A stretch of DNA of 64,000 bases from Dermacoccus abyssi (GTDB taxonomy: Bacteria > Actinomycetota > Actinomycetes > Actinomycetales > Dermatophilaceae): NCBI RefSeq assembly GCF_034541975.1, contig NZ_JAVYJM010000001.1, one strand, 5' to 3'. The notes below the pieces were generated by a model that had not been told where the DNA came from, searched no databases, and worked only from the letters and a program-made list of their open reading frames with translations. Position numbers and translations under genes: made by a program. Shown piece after piece: positions 7,126-16,786 of the stretch. Position 1 is the first letter of the stretch; the number at the start of each line of letters is the position of its first letter.

Positions 7126-9207
7126 TCAGCGAGAGCGCCTGACGAGCGCGTCCCAGACGGAGCGCGCGATGGGTGCGGCGGTCCGTCCACCCTCGCCTCC
7201 TTCGTCGACCCGAACGACGACTACGTAGCGCTTGCCGTCCTCGTCCGCCCCGCCGAACGAGGCGAACCACGCCGTGGCGTGCTTGCCGTAGACCTCGGCC
7301 GTCCCTGTCTTGCCGTAGACGGGGTGCGCGTCGAGGTCGAAGCCTCGGAAGGCCTCGGAGGCCGTTCCCGTCGAGACCGCCCGTTTGAGGCCCTCGAGTT
7401 CGCGGGCGTACATCCGGGCATCGAGGCCGAGGACACGCGCCTCGGGCGTCGGGAGCACCGTCTGGGAGCTGCCGTCCGAACGCGCGGTTGCCACGGCGAC
7501 GCGGGGCGTCGGTACGCGCCCGTTCGTCGCGAGCGCGGCGAACGACGTGGCCACCTGCATCGGCGTCGCGGCGACGTCACCCTGGCCGATGGCGAAGTTC
7601 ACCGCGTCACCGGCGCGCACGACGTAGCCGCTCGTGCAGTTCTCCTTGGCCACCTGCGTGAGGTACGAGGCACGGTCCTTGTCGGCGATCTCCGGGTACC
7701 CGCTCTTCGCCCGCCGGCAGGACGCCGCCTTCGTCGCCTCCCACTCACGGCGCTTCGTCGCGCGGTCGGGAATGGAGCCGCTCGCCTCCGCGGGCAGGTC
7801 CACCCCGGTTCGCGCGCCGTAGCCGAACTCGCGGGCCACGCTGGCGTACGGGTCGGGAGCGTCGGTGGACGCCTTCACTCCCCCGGCCTTGACCCAGGCG
7901 TCGTACGCCCACCGGTAGAAAACCGTGTCGCAGGAGACCTCGAGCGCCTTCGGGATGTCGATCGTGCCGTGCGCCTGCGACTCGAAGTTGCTGTAGGAGC
8001 GGTTGCCGATCATGACCGACGACGGGCAGGAGTACGAGCCGTTCGGATCCACACCGGTCTGAGCCGCGGCGAAGAGGGAGAACGCCTTGAACGTCGACGC
8101 GGGCGGGCCGGCCACGGACATGGCGCGGTTGGTCAGCGGGTCGCCGGCCCTGGTGTCGAGCAGCGAGTCGTACTCGGCCTGCGTCACGCCGCCGTTCCAC
8201 ACGGACGGGTCGTAGGTGGGCTGGTTCGTCATGGCGACGACGTCGCCGCTGTTCGCCTCGAGGACGACGACGCTGCCCGAACCGGCCTTCTGCCCGCGTT
8301 TTCGGGCTGCTGCGATGCCGTCGGCGAGCGCCTTCGCTGCGGCGTCCTGCACGGCGGGGCGGATCGAGGTGACGACGTCCTGGCCCGCCACCGGCGGCAC
8401 GTCCGCCACCTGACGTTGCGCCGTTCCGTCGGGTCCGATGGCGGTGGAGCGCTTGCCGTCGCGTCCGCGCAGGACGGCGTCGTACTGCTTCTCGACACCC
8501 GTGCGGCCGAGCAGCGTCGGCACACCCGACCCCGAGCTCGAGACGCCGGTGTCGTCGGCTGTCGCTGCCGTGAGGTAACCGGCCACCTGGGCGAGGGAGT
8601 CGCCGCGGGAGCCGTAGGTTCGGGTCGCTGTCGGTCGCACCGCGATGCCGGGGTAGGCCTCGGGGCGCTCGAGCAGCGCGTTCGCAGCCGACGCCTCGAC
8701 GTCGGAGGCGATCGGCACCGCCTCGAAGGGATGCCCGGCGAAGCAGACCGGCGAGGGCGCGGCGCCCTTCGTCCCGCACGCCTTCGTCCGCGCCAAGAGG
8801 CTCCGCGGATCCCGGCCGATGGCCGAGGCGACGCGCGCGATGACCTTCGGCGCGTCGTCACGCGCGAGGGCCTGCGGCGAGATCGTCAGCGTCGTCGTCG
8901 AACCGTTCCCGACGAGAACGGTGCCGTCGGCAGCGAGGATCCGCCCGCGTTGGGCAGGCACGACGACGTCACGCGTGTTGATGTCCGCTGCGGCCGTCGC
9001 GTTCTTCGCGCCGTCGACGATCTGCAGTTGAACGAGGCGACCCACCATGATCGTCGCGACGAGAGCGACGACAAGAGCCATGACGAGCAACCGCCCACGT
9101 CCCGACGCCCCTCGCGCACCACGCGAACCTGCCCCACGGAAGCTCGGCACGAGGAACGGTCCGAACGGACGGCGTTCCCTCGGCGTGCCTCGGCGCAGCC
9201 GGGTCAT
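7126..9207 (-). CDS. mrdA: Peptidoglycan D,D-transpeptidase, class B PBP2 (MrdA type)
   Basis: The 693-residue protein has one N-terminal membrane helix (LLVMALVVALVATIMVGRLVQLQ), a PBP dimer domain and a transpeptidase domain. Active-site motifs are STFK (in GPPASTFKAF), SNF in the Ser-x-Asn position, and KTGTAE near the C-terminus. It cross-links peptidoglycan in the elongation machinery. The ATG at 9207 overlaps the mreD stop (ATGA). The gene ends the mre cluster; no rodA-type glycosyltransferase follows, the next transcript being the riboswitch-controlled transporter operon. Confidence 0.95.
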   Translation of the reverse strand: MTRLRRGTPRERRPFGPFLVPSFRGAGSRGARGASGRGRLLVMALVVALVATIMVGRLVQLQIVDGAKNATAAADINTRDVVVPAQRGRILAADGTVLVGNGSTTTLTISPQALARDDAPKVIARVASAIGRDPRSLLARTKACGTKGAAPSPVCFAGHPFEAVPIASDVEASAANALLERPEAYPGIAVRPTATRTYGSRGDSLAQVAGYLTAATADDTGVSSSGSGVPTLLGRTGVEKQYDAVLRGRDGKRSTAIGPDGTAQRQVADVPPVAGQDVVTSIRPAVQDAAAKALADGIAAARKRGQKAGSGSVVVLEANSGDVVAMTNQPTYDPSVWNGGVTQAEYDSLLDTRAGDPLTNRAMSVAGPPASTFKAFSLFAAAQTGVDPNGSYSCPSSVMIGNRSYSNFESQAHGTIDIPKALEVSCDTVFYRWAYDAWVKAGGVKASTDAPDPYASVAREFGYGARTGVDLPAEASGSIPDRATKRREWEATKAASCRRAKSGYPEIADKDRASYLTQVAKENCTSGYVVRAGDAVNFAIGQGDVAATPMQVATSFAALATNGRVPTPRVAVATARSDGSSQTVLPTPEARVLGLDARMYARELEGLKRAVSTGTASEAFRGFDLDAHPVYGKTGTAEVYGKHATAWFASFGGADEDGKRYVVVVRVDEGGEGGRTAAPIARSVWDALVRRSR

Positions 9208-9773
9208 GCGCGTCCTCGTTCCTGCTCGCGCAACGTCCACCGCACCCAGGTCGGAGCGAGGGCTGCGGTGAGAACGGCCGTCGTGGCCGTCGAGCCGAGC
9301 AGCGAGTACGGATTGACCTGAACCGAGCCGGACGCCACCACTCGCAGGGCGAGAACGACAAGGGAGGCAGTGAGGGCTCCGAGGCCGCCCACGATGGCCG
9401 GTACCCACGCGGCGCTGTTCCACGACCTCGCGGCCCTGGTGACGACGAGCGCCGCCGCAACCGCGGGAACGAGCGCGAGGCCCGGCGCCGACGACGCGGG
9501 CGGCGCGAGGTCGAGCAGGAGCGCCCCGGCGATCGCCCAGGCGACGGCGGACCACGCACCGCCGGTCACGCCTGCGGTGACGAGCAGGGGCACGAGCATC
9601 CACGGCGCCCAGGTGGGAACGAGGGGCAACACGGTGACGGCGAGCAGGAGCGTCATGACGAGCCAGGCAACCCGGCTCCACGCCACCGCGGAGGGACGAG
9701 CCACGATCGTCGTGGGCTCGCGCAGGGGCGTGCGACCGGGAGCACCGGGGGTTTCAGCAGCCACGCGCGCCAT
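9204..9773 (-). CDS. mreD: Rod shape-determining protein MreD
   Basis: This 189-residue integral membrane protein has about five hydrophobic segments (WLVMTLLLAVTVLPLVP, LVPLLVTAGVTGG, AIAGALLLDLAPP, ALVPAVAAALVV and a C-terminal helix), and the LLDLAPP stretch fits the family. It lies between mreC (overlap at TGATG) and mrdA (overlap at ATGA), the standard mreBCD-mrdA order. MreD is a poorly conserved membrane partner of MreC in the elongasome, so the call depends partly on position. Confidence 0.9.
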   Translation of the reverse strand: MARVAAETPGAPGRTPLREPTTIVARPSAVAWSRVAWLVMTLLLAVTVLPLVPTWAPWMLVPLLVTAGVTGGAWSAVAWAIAGALLLDLAPPASSAPGLALVPAVAAALVVTRAARSWNSAAWVPAIVGGLGALTASLVVLALRVVASGSVQVNPYSLLGSTATTAVLTAALAPTWVRWTLREQERGRA

Positions 9774-10615
9774 CAGTGGTTCTCCTGCGGCACGAGAACA
9801 CCCACGACCTCGAGCGCACCGGGGTCGACGAAGGGACGCACGGCGGCGTTGCGCTCCGCCTGACCGTGGTCGGCCTCGACGCGGCTCACCTTCCCGAGCG
9901 GAATACCGGCGGGGTACGGGAACCCGTTCGGGCTGCCTGCCGTGACGACGGTGTCGCCGATGCGTACCGAACCTCCGTCGGCCACGACGAGGCTGACCTC
10001 GCTGCCGCTTCGCTTGGCCACACCCGCCGGCGCGCTCCCGCTGAGTCGGGCCAGGGAACGGGTGCGCTCGACGCGCGCCCCCACTACGGACGAGGGGTCG
10101 GCGAGCAGCGTGACCGTGGAGGAGTCGGCCCGGACTGCGGTGATGCGCCCCACGAGGCCGCGATTGCCCACGACGGCCTGCGAGAGTGAGATGCCGTCGC
10201 GCGAGCCGATGTCGAGTTCGACCTTCCGCTCGCTACCCGTTGAAGGTGCCGGCGTGAAGGCGACGGCATGACCGACGACAACATCGTGCTTGCCGCCCCC
10301 GAATCGTTCGGAGAGCGTTGCCGATTCCTCGACCGCTGCGAGTCGCTCCTCGGCCGATCGAGCGCGTTCGCTCACGGCCAGGTTCTCCTTCGTCAGGCGC
10401 TTCACCTCCGCGTCGCGCCCGGTGAGGGACGAGACGAGAGACGTCACGCCACGTGACAGGAGCGAACTGACGCCGTCGCGCACCGGCGGAACGAGGTTGA
10501 CGACGAGCGCGATGACGAGGAGGACGGCGACACCGATGCGCCTGCGTCGGGCGCGCGACCGGGTACCGCGTCCCGGCGCAGCCGCCGCCGCGGACGCACC
10601 CGAATCTCGCCTCAA
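9773..10615 (-). CDS. mreC: Rod shape-determining protein MreC
   Basis: The product (280 residues from the TTG start) has a basic N-terminus, one membrane helix (IGVAVLLVIALVVNLVPPV), a short coiled coil (VKRLTKENLAVSERARSAEE) and the extracytoplasmic beta-barrel domain with ...GRITAVRADSSTVTLLADP... and GDTVVTAGSPNGFPYPAGIP. MreC scaffolds PBP2 and RodA outside the membrane. I choose TTG at 10615, which overlaps the mreB stop as TTGA and has AGGTGGAG just upstream. An in-frame GTG at 10666 would overlap mreB by 55 bp and is less likely. Confidence 0.93.
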   Translation of the reverse strand: MRRDSGASAAAAAPGRGTRSRARRRRIGVAVLLVIALVVNLVPPVRDGVSSLLSRGVTSLVSSLTGRDAEVKRLTKENLAVSERARSAEERLAAVEESATLSERFGGGKHDVVVGHAVAFTPAPSTGSERKVELDIGSRDGISLSQAVVGNRGLVGRITAVRADSSTVTLLADPSSVVGARVERTRSLARLSGSAPAGVAKRSGSEVSLVVADGGSVRIGDTVVTAGSPNGFPYPAGIPLGKVSRVEADHGQAERNAAVRPFVDPGALEVVGVLVPQENH

Positions 10616-11637
10616 CGCTCCACCTGCGACAGCAGCGACCGCGTCGCTGCTGGATCCTCGACGCACGTGCCCGCGCCCGTGACGACCGCGGTCAGTGGAT
10701 CCTCGGCCAACCGGACGGGAACGCCCAACTCGTGGCTCATGCGCACGTCCAGGCCGCGCAGCATCGCTCCCCCGCCGGTGAGGACGATGCCGCCGTCGAG
10801 GACGTCGCCGGCCAGTTCGGGAGGGCAGGCGTCGAGGGTGGAGCGCACCGTCTCGCAGATCGTGAGCAGGTGCGGTTCGAGGGCTCGGCGGATCTCCCCG
10901 CTCGTCAGCGTGACCGCGCGCGGAAGGCCCGTGATGAGGTCGCGACCGCGCACCTCGTGGGTGAGTTCGTGACTCATGGGGAAAGCCGAGCCGATGGCCG
11001 TCTTGATCGTCTCCGCGCTGCGCTCGCCGAGCAGGAGCGCGTACTCGTTCTTGACGTGGTTCGCGATGGCGTCGTCGAGGTCGTGGCCCCCGATGCGCAC
11101 GGAGTGGGCACGCACGACGCCGCCGAGGCTCGTGACCGCGACATCGCTCGTGCCGCCGCCGATGTCGACAACCATCGCGCCGGCCGTCCCGTGAACGTTC
11201 AGGCCGGCACCGAGGGCAGCTGCGACCGCCTCTTCGATGACGTCGACCCGCCGCGCCCCGGCGCGCATCGCCGCGTCCTCGAGCGCGCGACGTTCGACGC
11301 CCGTCACCTCGGAAGGAACACAGACGACGATGCGCGGGCGGATGAGGCGCGACGGTCGGGAGCGGGCAATGAAGTAGCGCAACATCCGCTCGGCGGCGTC
11401 GGCGTCACTGATGACGCCCGCGGCGAGCGGACGCACGATGCGCACCTTCGCCGGAGCTCGCCCGAGCATCTCCTTGGCATCGGACCCTGCGGCGAGGAGC
11501 TGGCCCGTGGCAGCGTCGAGCGCGACCACGCTCGGTTCGTCGACGACGATGCCCTCCCCCGCTTCGTAGACGAGGGTGTTCGCGGTGCCGAGGTCGATCG
11601 CGAGGTCGCGGGACGGGTTTCTCAGGCGCTCGAACAC
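10612..11637 (-). CDS. mreB: Rod shape-determining actin-like protein MreB
   Basis: The actin-fold ATPase motifs are all present: phosphate-1 DLAIDLGTANTLVY near the N-terminus, phosphate-2 VVDIGGGTSDVAV about 160 residues in, and the adenosine loop GGIVLTGGGAMLRGLD near the C-terminus. MreB filaments position lateral wall synthesis. From GTG at 11637 the product is 341 residues, the usual length, and begins with an amphipathic VFERLRNPS helix that could bind membrane. The frame is open to 11694, but the extra 19 residues do not look like MreB. The Shine-Dalgarno sequence is weak for either start. Confidence 0.94.
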   Translation of the reverse strand: MFERLRNPSRDLAIDLGTANTLVYEAGEGIVVDEPSVVALDAATGQLLAAGSDAKEMLGRAPAKVRIVRPLAAGVISDADAAERMLRYFIARSRPSRLIRPRIVVCVPSEVTGVERRALEDAAMRAGARRVDVIEEAVAAALGAGLNVHGTAGAMVVDIGGGTSDVAVTSLGGVVRAHSVRIGGHDLDDAIANHVKNEYALLLGERSAETIKTAIGSAFPMSHELTHEVRGRDLITGLPRAVTLTSGEIRRALEPHLLTICETVRSTLDACPPELAGDVLDGGIVLTGGGAMLRGLDVRMSHELGVPVRLAEDPLTAVVTGAGTCVEDPAATRSLLSQVER

Positions 11638-11713
11638 GCCGCCGAGTATTTCAAACTCGGCTGGACGTTCGCGGCACGTCCACGCGGGCGACACCTCGAC
11701 GCGGCAGCGGTGT

Positions 11714-12748
11714 TCACCCGCGCCGCTTCATGACGAGCAGTTCCCCGGCGCTGCGCACATACGGGTCGTTGTAGCGACCGGCCACCTCGAACCCGTGACG
11801 GGCGAACATCGTGGCGATGCGCTCGGAGGTCACCGGATCCAGGGCCCCGTGCTCGCCCGGCGCGGCGGCACGCTGTTTGCCCTCGCGCGAGTTGAGCGAG
11901 ACGGCATAGCGAATACCCGTGCCGCAGACGAGATCGACGTAGTTCTCGACGACGTCGGGCTCCATCTCCTGGAACGAGAAGGAGTTGACGAAGACCTCGA
12001 AATCCTCCTCGAGGTCCGGCAGGCGGTAGTTCGGAACGACGCCGCTGTTCGGCACGGTGAGCGGGCCGGCATCCGGCCGGTCGAGGTACGTCGTCACACG
12101 ATCACCGAACAGTTCGGTGAGGTACCAGGACGCAACGGTCAGGAGGGGTGGGATGTCGGCATCGACGTACCGCACGTTCTCGTCGCGGCTCATCAGGATC
12201 TCGCCGAGGGCGCCGAAGCCGCCGCCGATCTCGAGAAAGCTCGACGGCGGTGCGTCGACGTGCTGCGACAGCGCGGCGAGAACGAGAAGGTAGTTGTTGT
12301 AGGCGCGTCCGACGGTGACCGCCGAATCGTCCTTCGTCACGGGGAACGCCTGCGGCGGACGGCCCACGCGACTCTCACCGTGCGAGCGCAGATCGAACGC
12401 CCACCGCTCGGTGTTCCACCACGCGCTCGCGACGTCGTGATCGCGCCACGCGTCGCGACTGCCGCTGAGTGCGGCCCGAAAGTATCCCCGGTTGACGCCC
12501 TCCCGGCTCGTTCGTGCCACGTCGAGGAGCTCTTCGCTCAACGCCGGGGAATAACCGTCTCCGTAGAGCGGATAGAACCAGAACGACGCGGTTGGCCAGC
12601 GCTTGAATTCCTCGAGGCCCCGCTCCTGCAGGTCGTGGAGAAGCTCACGCAGGCCGGGCCCCCAGAAGTTCGTCGGGCGGAACTGCTCGTTCACGCCCTC
12701 GATCTCACGCAAGGTTCGCTCGGTCAGGTCGTTCCACGATGCGCTCAC
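11714..12748 (-). CDS. Putative sugar O-methyltransferase (SAM-dependent)
   Basis: This 344-residue protein has a Rossmann SAM-binding motif I, SSFLEIGGGFGALGEIL (about residues 165-181), followed by the acidic loop RYVDADIPP. The layout matches the 'putative sugar O-methyltransferase' family: an N-terminal helical region with Trp-rich segments (WFYPLYGDGYSP, WWNTERWAFDL), then the methyltransferase core, then VFVNSFSFQEME. The substrate is not visible from sequence; surface glycans or glycolipids are plausible. It is transcribed toward mreB, 76 bp away, and diverges from the DUF2087 gene. This is not a usual member of the ndk-mreB neighbourhood. Confidence 0.75.
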   Translation of the reverse strand: MSASWNDLTERTLREIEGVNEQFRPTNFWGPGLRELLHDLQERGLEEFKRWPTASFWFYPLYGDGYSPALSEELLDVARTSREGVNRGYFRAALSGSRDAWRDHDVASAWWNTERWAFDLRSHGESRVGRPPQAFPVTKDDSAVTVGRAYNNYLLVLAALSQHVDAPPSSFLEIGGGFGALGEILMSRDENVRYVDADIPPLLTVASWYLTELFGDRVTTYLDRPDAGPLTVPNSGVVPNYRLPDLEEDFEVFVNSFSFQEMEPDVVENYVDLVCGTGIRYAVSLNSREGKQRAAAPGEHGALDPVTSERIATMFARHGFEVAGRYNDPYVRSAGELLVMKRRG

Positions 12749-13011
12749 GATGCCTCCTCGAGGTGAACTCGGGCGCCCGCGTTCAGGGTCTCACGTCTGC
12801 CGTTCGTCTTCTCGAAAACCACTCGCGCCGTTCGCCCTGCCACGGGCAGAATGAGGGTCGGCGCAGGCTCGCGCCCACCGCACCGCGTGACCCCAGCTCA
12901 CGCGGACGGCGTGAAGGGAAGCAGATTCTCGAGCCGAGCAACGCCTTCACCGCACATGCACACGTTCGGCTGCGGTTCATGCTGGGGATGACGCAGACCG
13001 TGAGGTGTGAC

Positions 13012-13572
13012 ATGACACGTGACCAGGATTTCAAGCAACTCGTGCGAGCTCGGATACGCGAGACGGGTGAGAACTACACCCTCGCACGAAGCCACTTCGA
13101 GAACGCTTCGCGCAACTCCGCCAGGAACGACGCTCCACACGACGAAGCGAGCGCCGACACATCCGCAGACGTCCGATCGTCCACCGCCGGCGCAACGGCC
13201 CATGAGCGCGCGGCGGCACAGCAGCGCCGCACGATTCGCCCGTTCTTCGACGCCGAGGGGCGCCGCTTGCTCTCCATCCCGACCAAACGCAGCACCCGCA
13301 TGGCCGTTCTTCTCGATCTCGTGAGGCATTTCGAGCCAAATCGCGAGTACACCGAAGCCGAGGTGGGCGCTGTGCTCGCACCGGTCCATGAGGACGTCGC
13401 GTACCTGCGCCGCGAACTCGTCAACGTCGGCTACCTGACGCGCTCGGCCGGCATCTACCGGCTGGCCGAGCGAGTGCCGGAGCGTGACGTGCGCTGGGCA
13501 CACGAGTTTCCCGAGTGGGAGCGGCTGTGGCTCCCGGCGTACCTGGCCGAAGCCGGGGTCAACCCCGGGTGA
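13012..13572 (+). CDS. DUF2087 domain protein
   Basis: The 186-residue product starts at the ATG at 13012, preceded by GAGGTG. The N-terminus MTRDQDFKQLVRARIRETGENYT resembles a short helical motif seen at the start of many actinobacterial cytosolic proteins. A charged, low-complexity linker follows. Residues from about 80 to 160 match DUF2087: FFDAEGRRLLSIPTKRSTRM, then HFEPNREYTEAEVGAVL, DVAYLRRELVNVGYL and IYRL. This is a winged-helix-like domain often found in transcriptional regulators, so nucleic-acid binding is plausible but unproven. It is monocistronic and shares a bidirectional terminator with ndk. Confidence 0.8.
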   Translation: MTRDQDFKQLVRARIRETGENYTLARSHFENASRNSARNDAPHDEASADTSADVRSSTAGATAHERAAAQQRRTIRPFFDAEGRRLLSIPTKRSTRMAVLLDLVRHFEPNREYTEAEVGAVLAPVHEDVAYLRRELVNVGYLTRSAGIYRLAERVPERDVRWAHEFPEWERLWLPAYLAEAGVNPG

Positions 13573-13586
13573 CCCATCTAAAGCAC

Positions 13587-13618
13587 GGAGCGGCGCGCCC
13601 ACCGGGGCGCGCCGCTCC
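13587..13618. terminator. Bidirectional terminator between DUF2087 gene and ndk
   Basis: GGAGCGGCGCGCCC pairs with GGGGCGCGCCGCTCC around a short loop, between two convergent genes (stops at 13572 and 13637). It is followed by TTC on the plus strand and preceded by AAAG, so it can act in both directions. Confidence 0.85.
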
Positions 13619-13636
13619 TTCACGTCACGTGGTCGA

Positions 13637-14065
13637 TCAGAGGTTGGGGAACCAGATGCCGATCTCGCGCTCGGCCGACTCCGTGGAGTCGGAGCCGTGG
13701 ACGATGTTCTGCTGCACCTTGAGGCCCCAGTCGCGGCCGAGGTCGCCGCGGATCGAACCGGGGGCGGCCTCCGTCGGGTTGGTGGCGCCGGCGAGCGAAC
13801 GGAAGCCCTTGATGCAGTCGTTGCCCTCGATGACGGCGACGACGACGGGGCCGGAGCTCATGAACTCCACGAGCGGCTCGTAGAACGGCTTGCCCTCGTG
13901 CTCGGCGTAGTGCTCGGCGAGCTGCTCACGCGTGGCCTCGGTGACCTGCAGCGCGGCGAGGCTGTAACCCTTCGCCTCGATGCGGCGCAGGACCTCGCCG
14001 GTGAGGCCGCGACGGTAGCCGTCGGGCTTGACGATGACGAGCGAACGCTCGGTCTGTGCGGTCAT
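13637..14065 (-). CDS. ndk: Nucleoside diphosphate kinase
   Basis: The 142-residue protein carries all family signatures: LVIVKPDGYRRGL near the N-terminus, RRIEAKGYSL, EHYAEHEGKPFYEPLVEFM, and NIVHGSDSTESAEREI with the phosphoacceptor histidine in HGSDS. It balances NTP pools using ATP. The start at 14065 has GGAGG eight bases upstream; the frame is open for about 75 more codons of non-homologous sequence. It is the last gene of the ileS-folC-DUF4233-uppP-ndk string, 47 bp after uppP. Confidence 0.98.
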   Translation of the reverse strand: MTAQTERSLVIVKPDGYRRGLTGEVLRRIEAKGYSLAALQVTEATREQLAEHYAEHEGKPFYEPLVEFMSSGPVVVAVIEGNDCIKGFRSLAGATNPTEAAPGSIRGDLGRDWGLKVQQNIVHGSDSTESAEREIGIWFPNL

Positions 14066-14112
14066 GACGGGTTCCTCCAGAGGAAGTTTTCGAATGCTTG
14101 CTTCGGATGATG

Positions 14113-14975
<863 letters not shown>

Positions 14976-14979
<4 letters not shown>

Positions 14980-15386
14980 GTATTACTCCCAACGAAGTTG
15001 CGCGTCAGTTCGTCCATCTTGTCGCCCTGCACGAGCGCGGTGATCCACAGCGCGAGGAAGAGCAACCCGGCGACGAGCATCAGTGGTGCGATGAACGCGG
15101 TGAGCAACGTAGCCACCTGAAGCACCCACCCTAGGGGGATGCCGATCGACTTCCGCATCGACGCGGAGGCGTACAGACAAAGCACAGCCAGACCGAGGCC
15201 ACCCCAGAGGTAGAGGCTCTGGTTGCCGCCGCCGTCGGGGTGCTCGGCGTTCTCCAGACCCCACGCCGTGAGGGCGAAGAAGAACAGGATGAACGCCTGG
15301 CAGCCGATCGTCGCGCCGGCGAGCTGTCGCGTCTTGCGCTCACCGATGCCGGTGAAACGCAGGCGCCGGATCCATTCGGCGGTCAC
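14976..15386 (-). CDS. DUF4233 small membrane protein
   Basis: The 136-residue protein has four predicted membrane helices (AFILFFFALTAWGL, LYLWGGLGLAVLCLYA, IGIPLGWVLQVATLL, APLMLVAGLLFLALWI) and short charged ends. It matches DUF4233 by size, hydrophobic pattern and its fixed place right after folC in actinobacteria. It overlaps folC (ATGA) and uppP. Function is unknown; the C-terminal segment LMLVAGLLFLALWI followed by charged residues is typical. Confidence 0.85.
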
Positions 15387-16786
15387 GAGTTCGTCACCCC
15401 CAGGAGCATGCGCACCTCGGCGGCCGTGATGACCGACCCGGTGGCGAGCACACCACCGCCGACGCCCTCTTCGTCGGCCAGCTGTGCGGCGTGGTCGAGC
15501 GCGTCCGGCAGGTTCTCGATGACGGTGACACGGTCGTCGCCGTACAGCTCGGCCGCCAGCGTGCCCAGCTCCCGCGGCGCCATCGAGCGCGGCGAGGTGT
15601 TGCGCGTGACGACGACGTGGTCGAGCGTCGGCTCGAGGGCCGTGAGGATGGCCTCGGCGTCCTTGTCCGCGAGCACGGCGACGAGACCCACGAGGCGGTT
15701 GAACTGGAACGAGTCGGCGAGCGCCTCACGCAACGCGGCCGCACCGGCCGGGTTGTGCGCGGCGTCCACGACGACCGTGGGTGAACGGCGAACGATCTCG
15801 AGACGACCGGGCGACGTCACGCCTTCGAGCGCTGCGCGCAGGACGTCGTCGTCGATCTTCTGCTCGCCCCCGCCGAGGAAGGCCTCGACAGCCGCGATCG
15901 CGAGCCCGGTGTTGTGCGCCTGGTGCTCGCCGAAGAGCGGCAGGAACAGATCGGCGTACTCGGCGGCGAGGCCACGCACGGAGATCATCTGTCCGCCGAC
16001 GGCAGGTTCGCGGGCTGTCACGCCGAAGGCGTCGTCCTCGCGCAGCATCGTGGCGTCGACCTCGAGGCAGTACTCGCGCACGATCTCGTCGACCTCGGGG
16101 GCCTGTTCGGCGACGACGGCGATGCCGCCCGGTTTGATGATGCCCTTCTTCTCCCCCGCGATGTCCTCGAGGGTGTCGCCGAGCAGGCGCGTGTGGTCGA
16201 TGGCCACGCGTGCGATGACGGAGACGACGCCGTCAGCCACGTTCGTGGCGTCCCACACGCCGCCGAGGCCGACCTCGACGACGGCGACGTCGACGGGCGC
16301 GTCCGCGAACACGGCGTAGGCGAGGACGACGAGGACCTCGAAGTAGGTCATCGTCGGCTCGTCGGCGGCGAGGCATTCGGCGTCGACCATCGCGATGAAT
16401 GGCTCCACGTCCGCCCAGACCGCGACGAAGCGCTCCGGGTCGACCGGCTCCCCGTTGAGCGCGATGCGCTCACGGAAGTCGTGCAGGTGCGGCGAGGTGA
16501 ACCGGCCTGTCTTGAGGCCGTGCTCGCGCAGCACCCGCTCGACGATGCGCGTCGTCGTCGTCTTCCCGTTCGTGCCCGTGAGGTGGATCATCGGGAACGT
16601 CTTCTGCGGGTCGCCGAGCAGTTCCATCGCCCGGCGCACGCGCTCGAGCGACGGCTCCGGGTTGTTCTCCGGGGTGCGCGCGAGGATCGAGTCCTCGATC
16701 TCGCGCACCCGCAGGCGCAGCGCGGCCTGGTGCTCGGCCTCGCGGGCCTCGGCGTCAGGAGCGCCGCTTCGCTTCGTGGGCGTCAC
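15383..16786 (-). CDS. folC: Bifunctional dihydrofolate synthase / folylpolyglutamate synthase
   Basis: The 467-residue protein has the Mur-ligase-like P-loop TGTNGKTTTTRIV, the folate-binding loop RFTSPHLHDFRERI, the VEVGLGGVWDATNV segment and DAAHNPAGAAALREA in the C-terminal domain. It adds glutamate to dihydropteroate and to reduced folates. The start at 16786 overlaps the ileS stop by 4 bp. The N-terminal 35 residues are charged and probably unstructured. Confidence 0.96.
   Translation of the reverse strand: MTPTKRSGAPDAEAREAEHQAALRLRVREIEDSILARTPENNPEPSLERVRRAMELLGDPQKTFPMIHLTGTNGKTTTTRIVERVLREHGLKTGRFTSPHLHDFRERIALNGEPVDPERFVAVWADVEPFIAMVDAECLAADEPTMTYFEVLVVLAYAVFADAPVDVAVVEVGLGGVWDATNVADGVVSVIARVAIDHTRLLGDTLEDIAGEKKGIIKPGGIAVVAEQAPEVDEIVREYCLEVDATMLREDDAFGVTAREPAVGGQMISVRGLAAEYADLFLPLFGEHQAHNTGLAIAAVEAFLGGGEQKIDDDVLRAALEGVTSPGRLEIVRRSPTVVVDAAHNPAGAAALREALADSFQFNRLVGLVAVLADKDAEAILTALEPTLDHVVVTRNTSPRSMAPRELGTLAAELYGDDRVTVIENLPDALDHAAQLADEEGVGGGVLATGSVITAAEVRMLLGVTNS

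Noticed and set aside
7028..7270. Small gene overlapping the riboswitch and the mrdA end
   Set aside because: The Arg-rich frame overlaps both the conserved aptamer core and the PBP2 coding region and has no ribosome-binding site.
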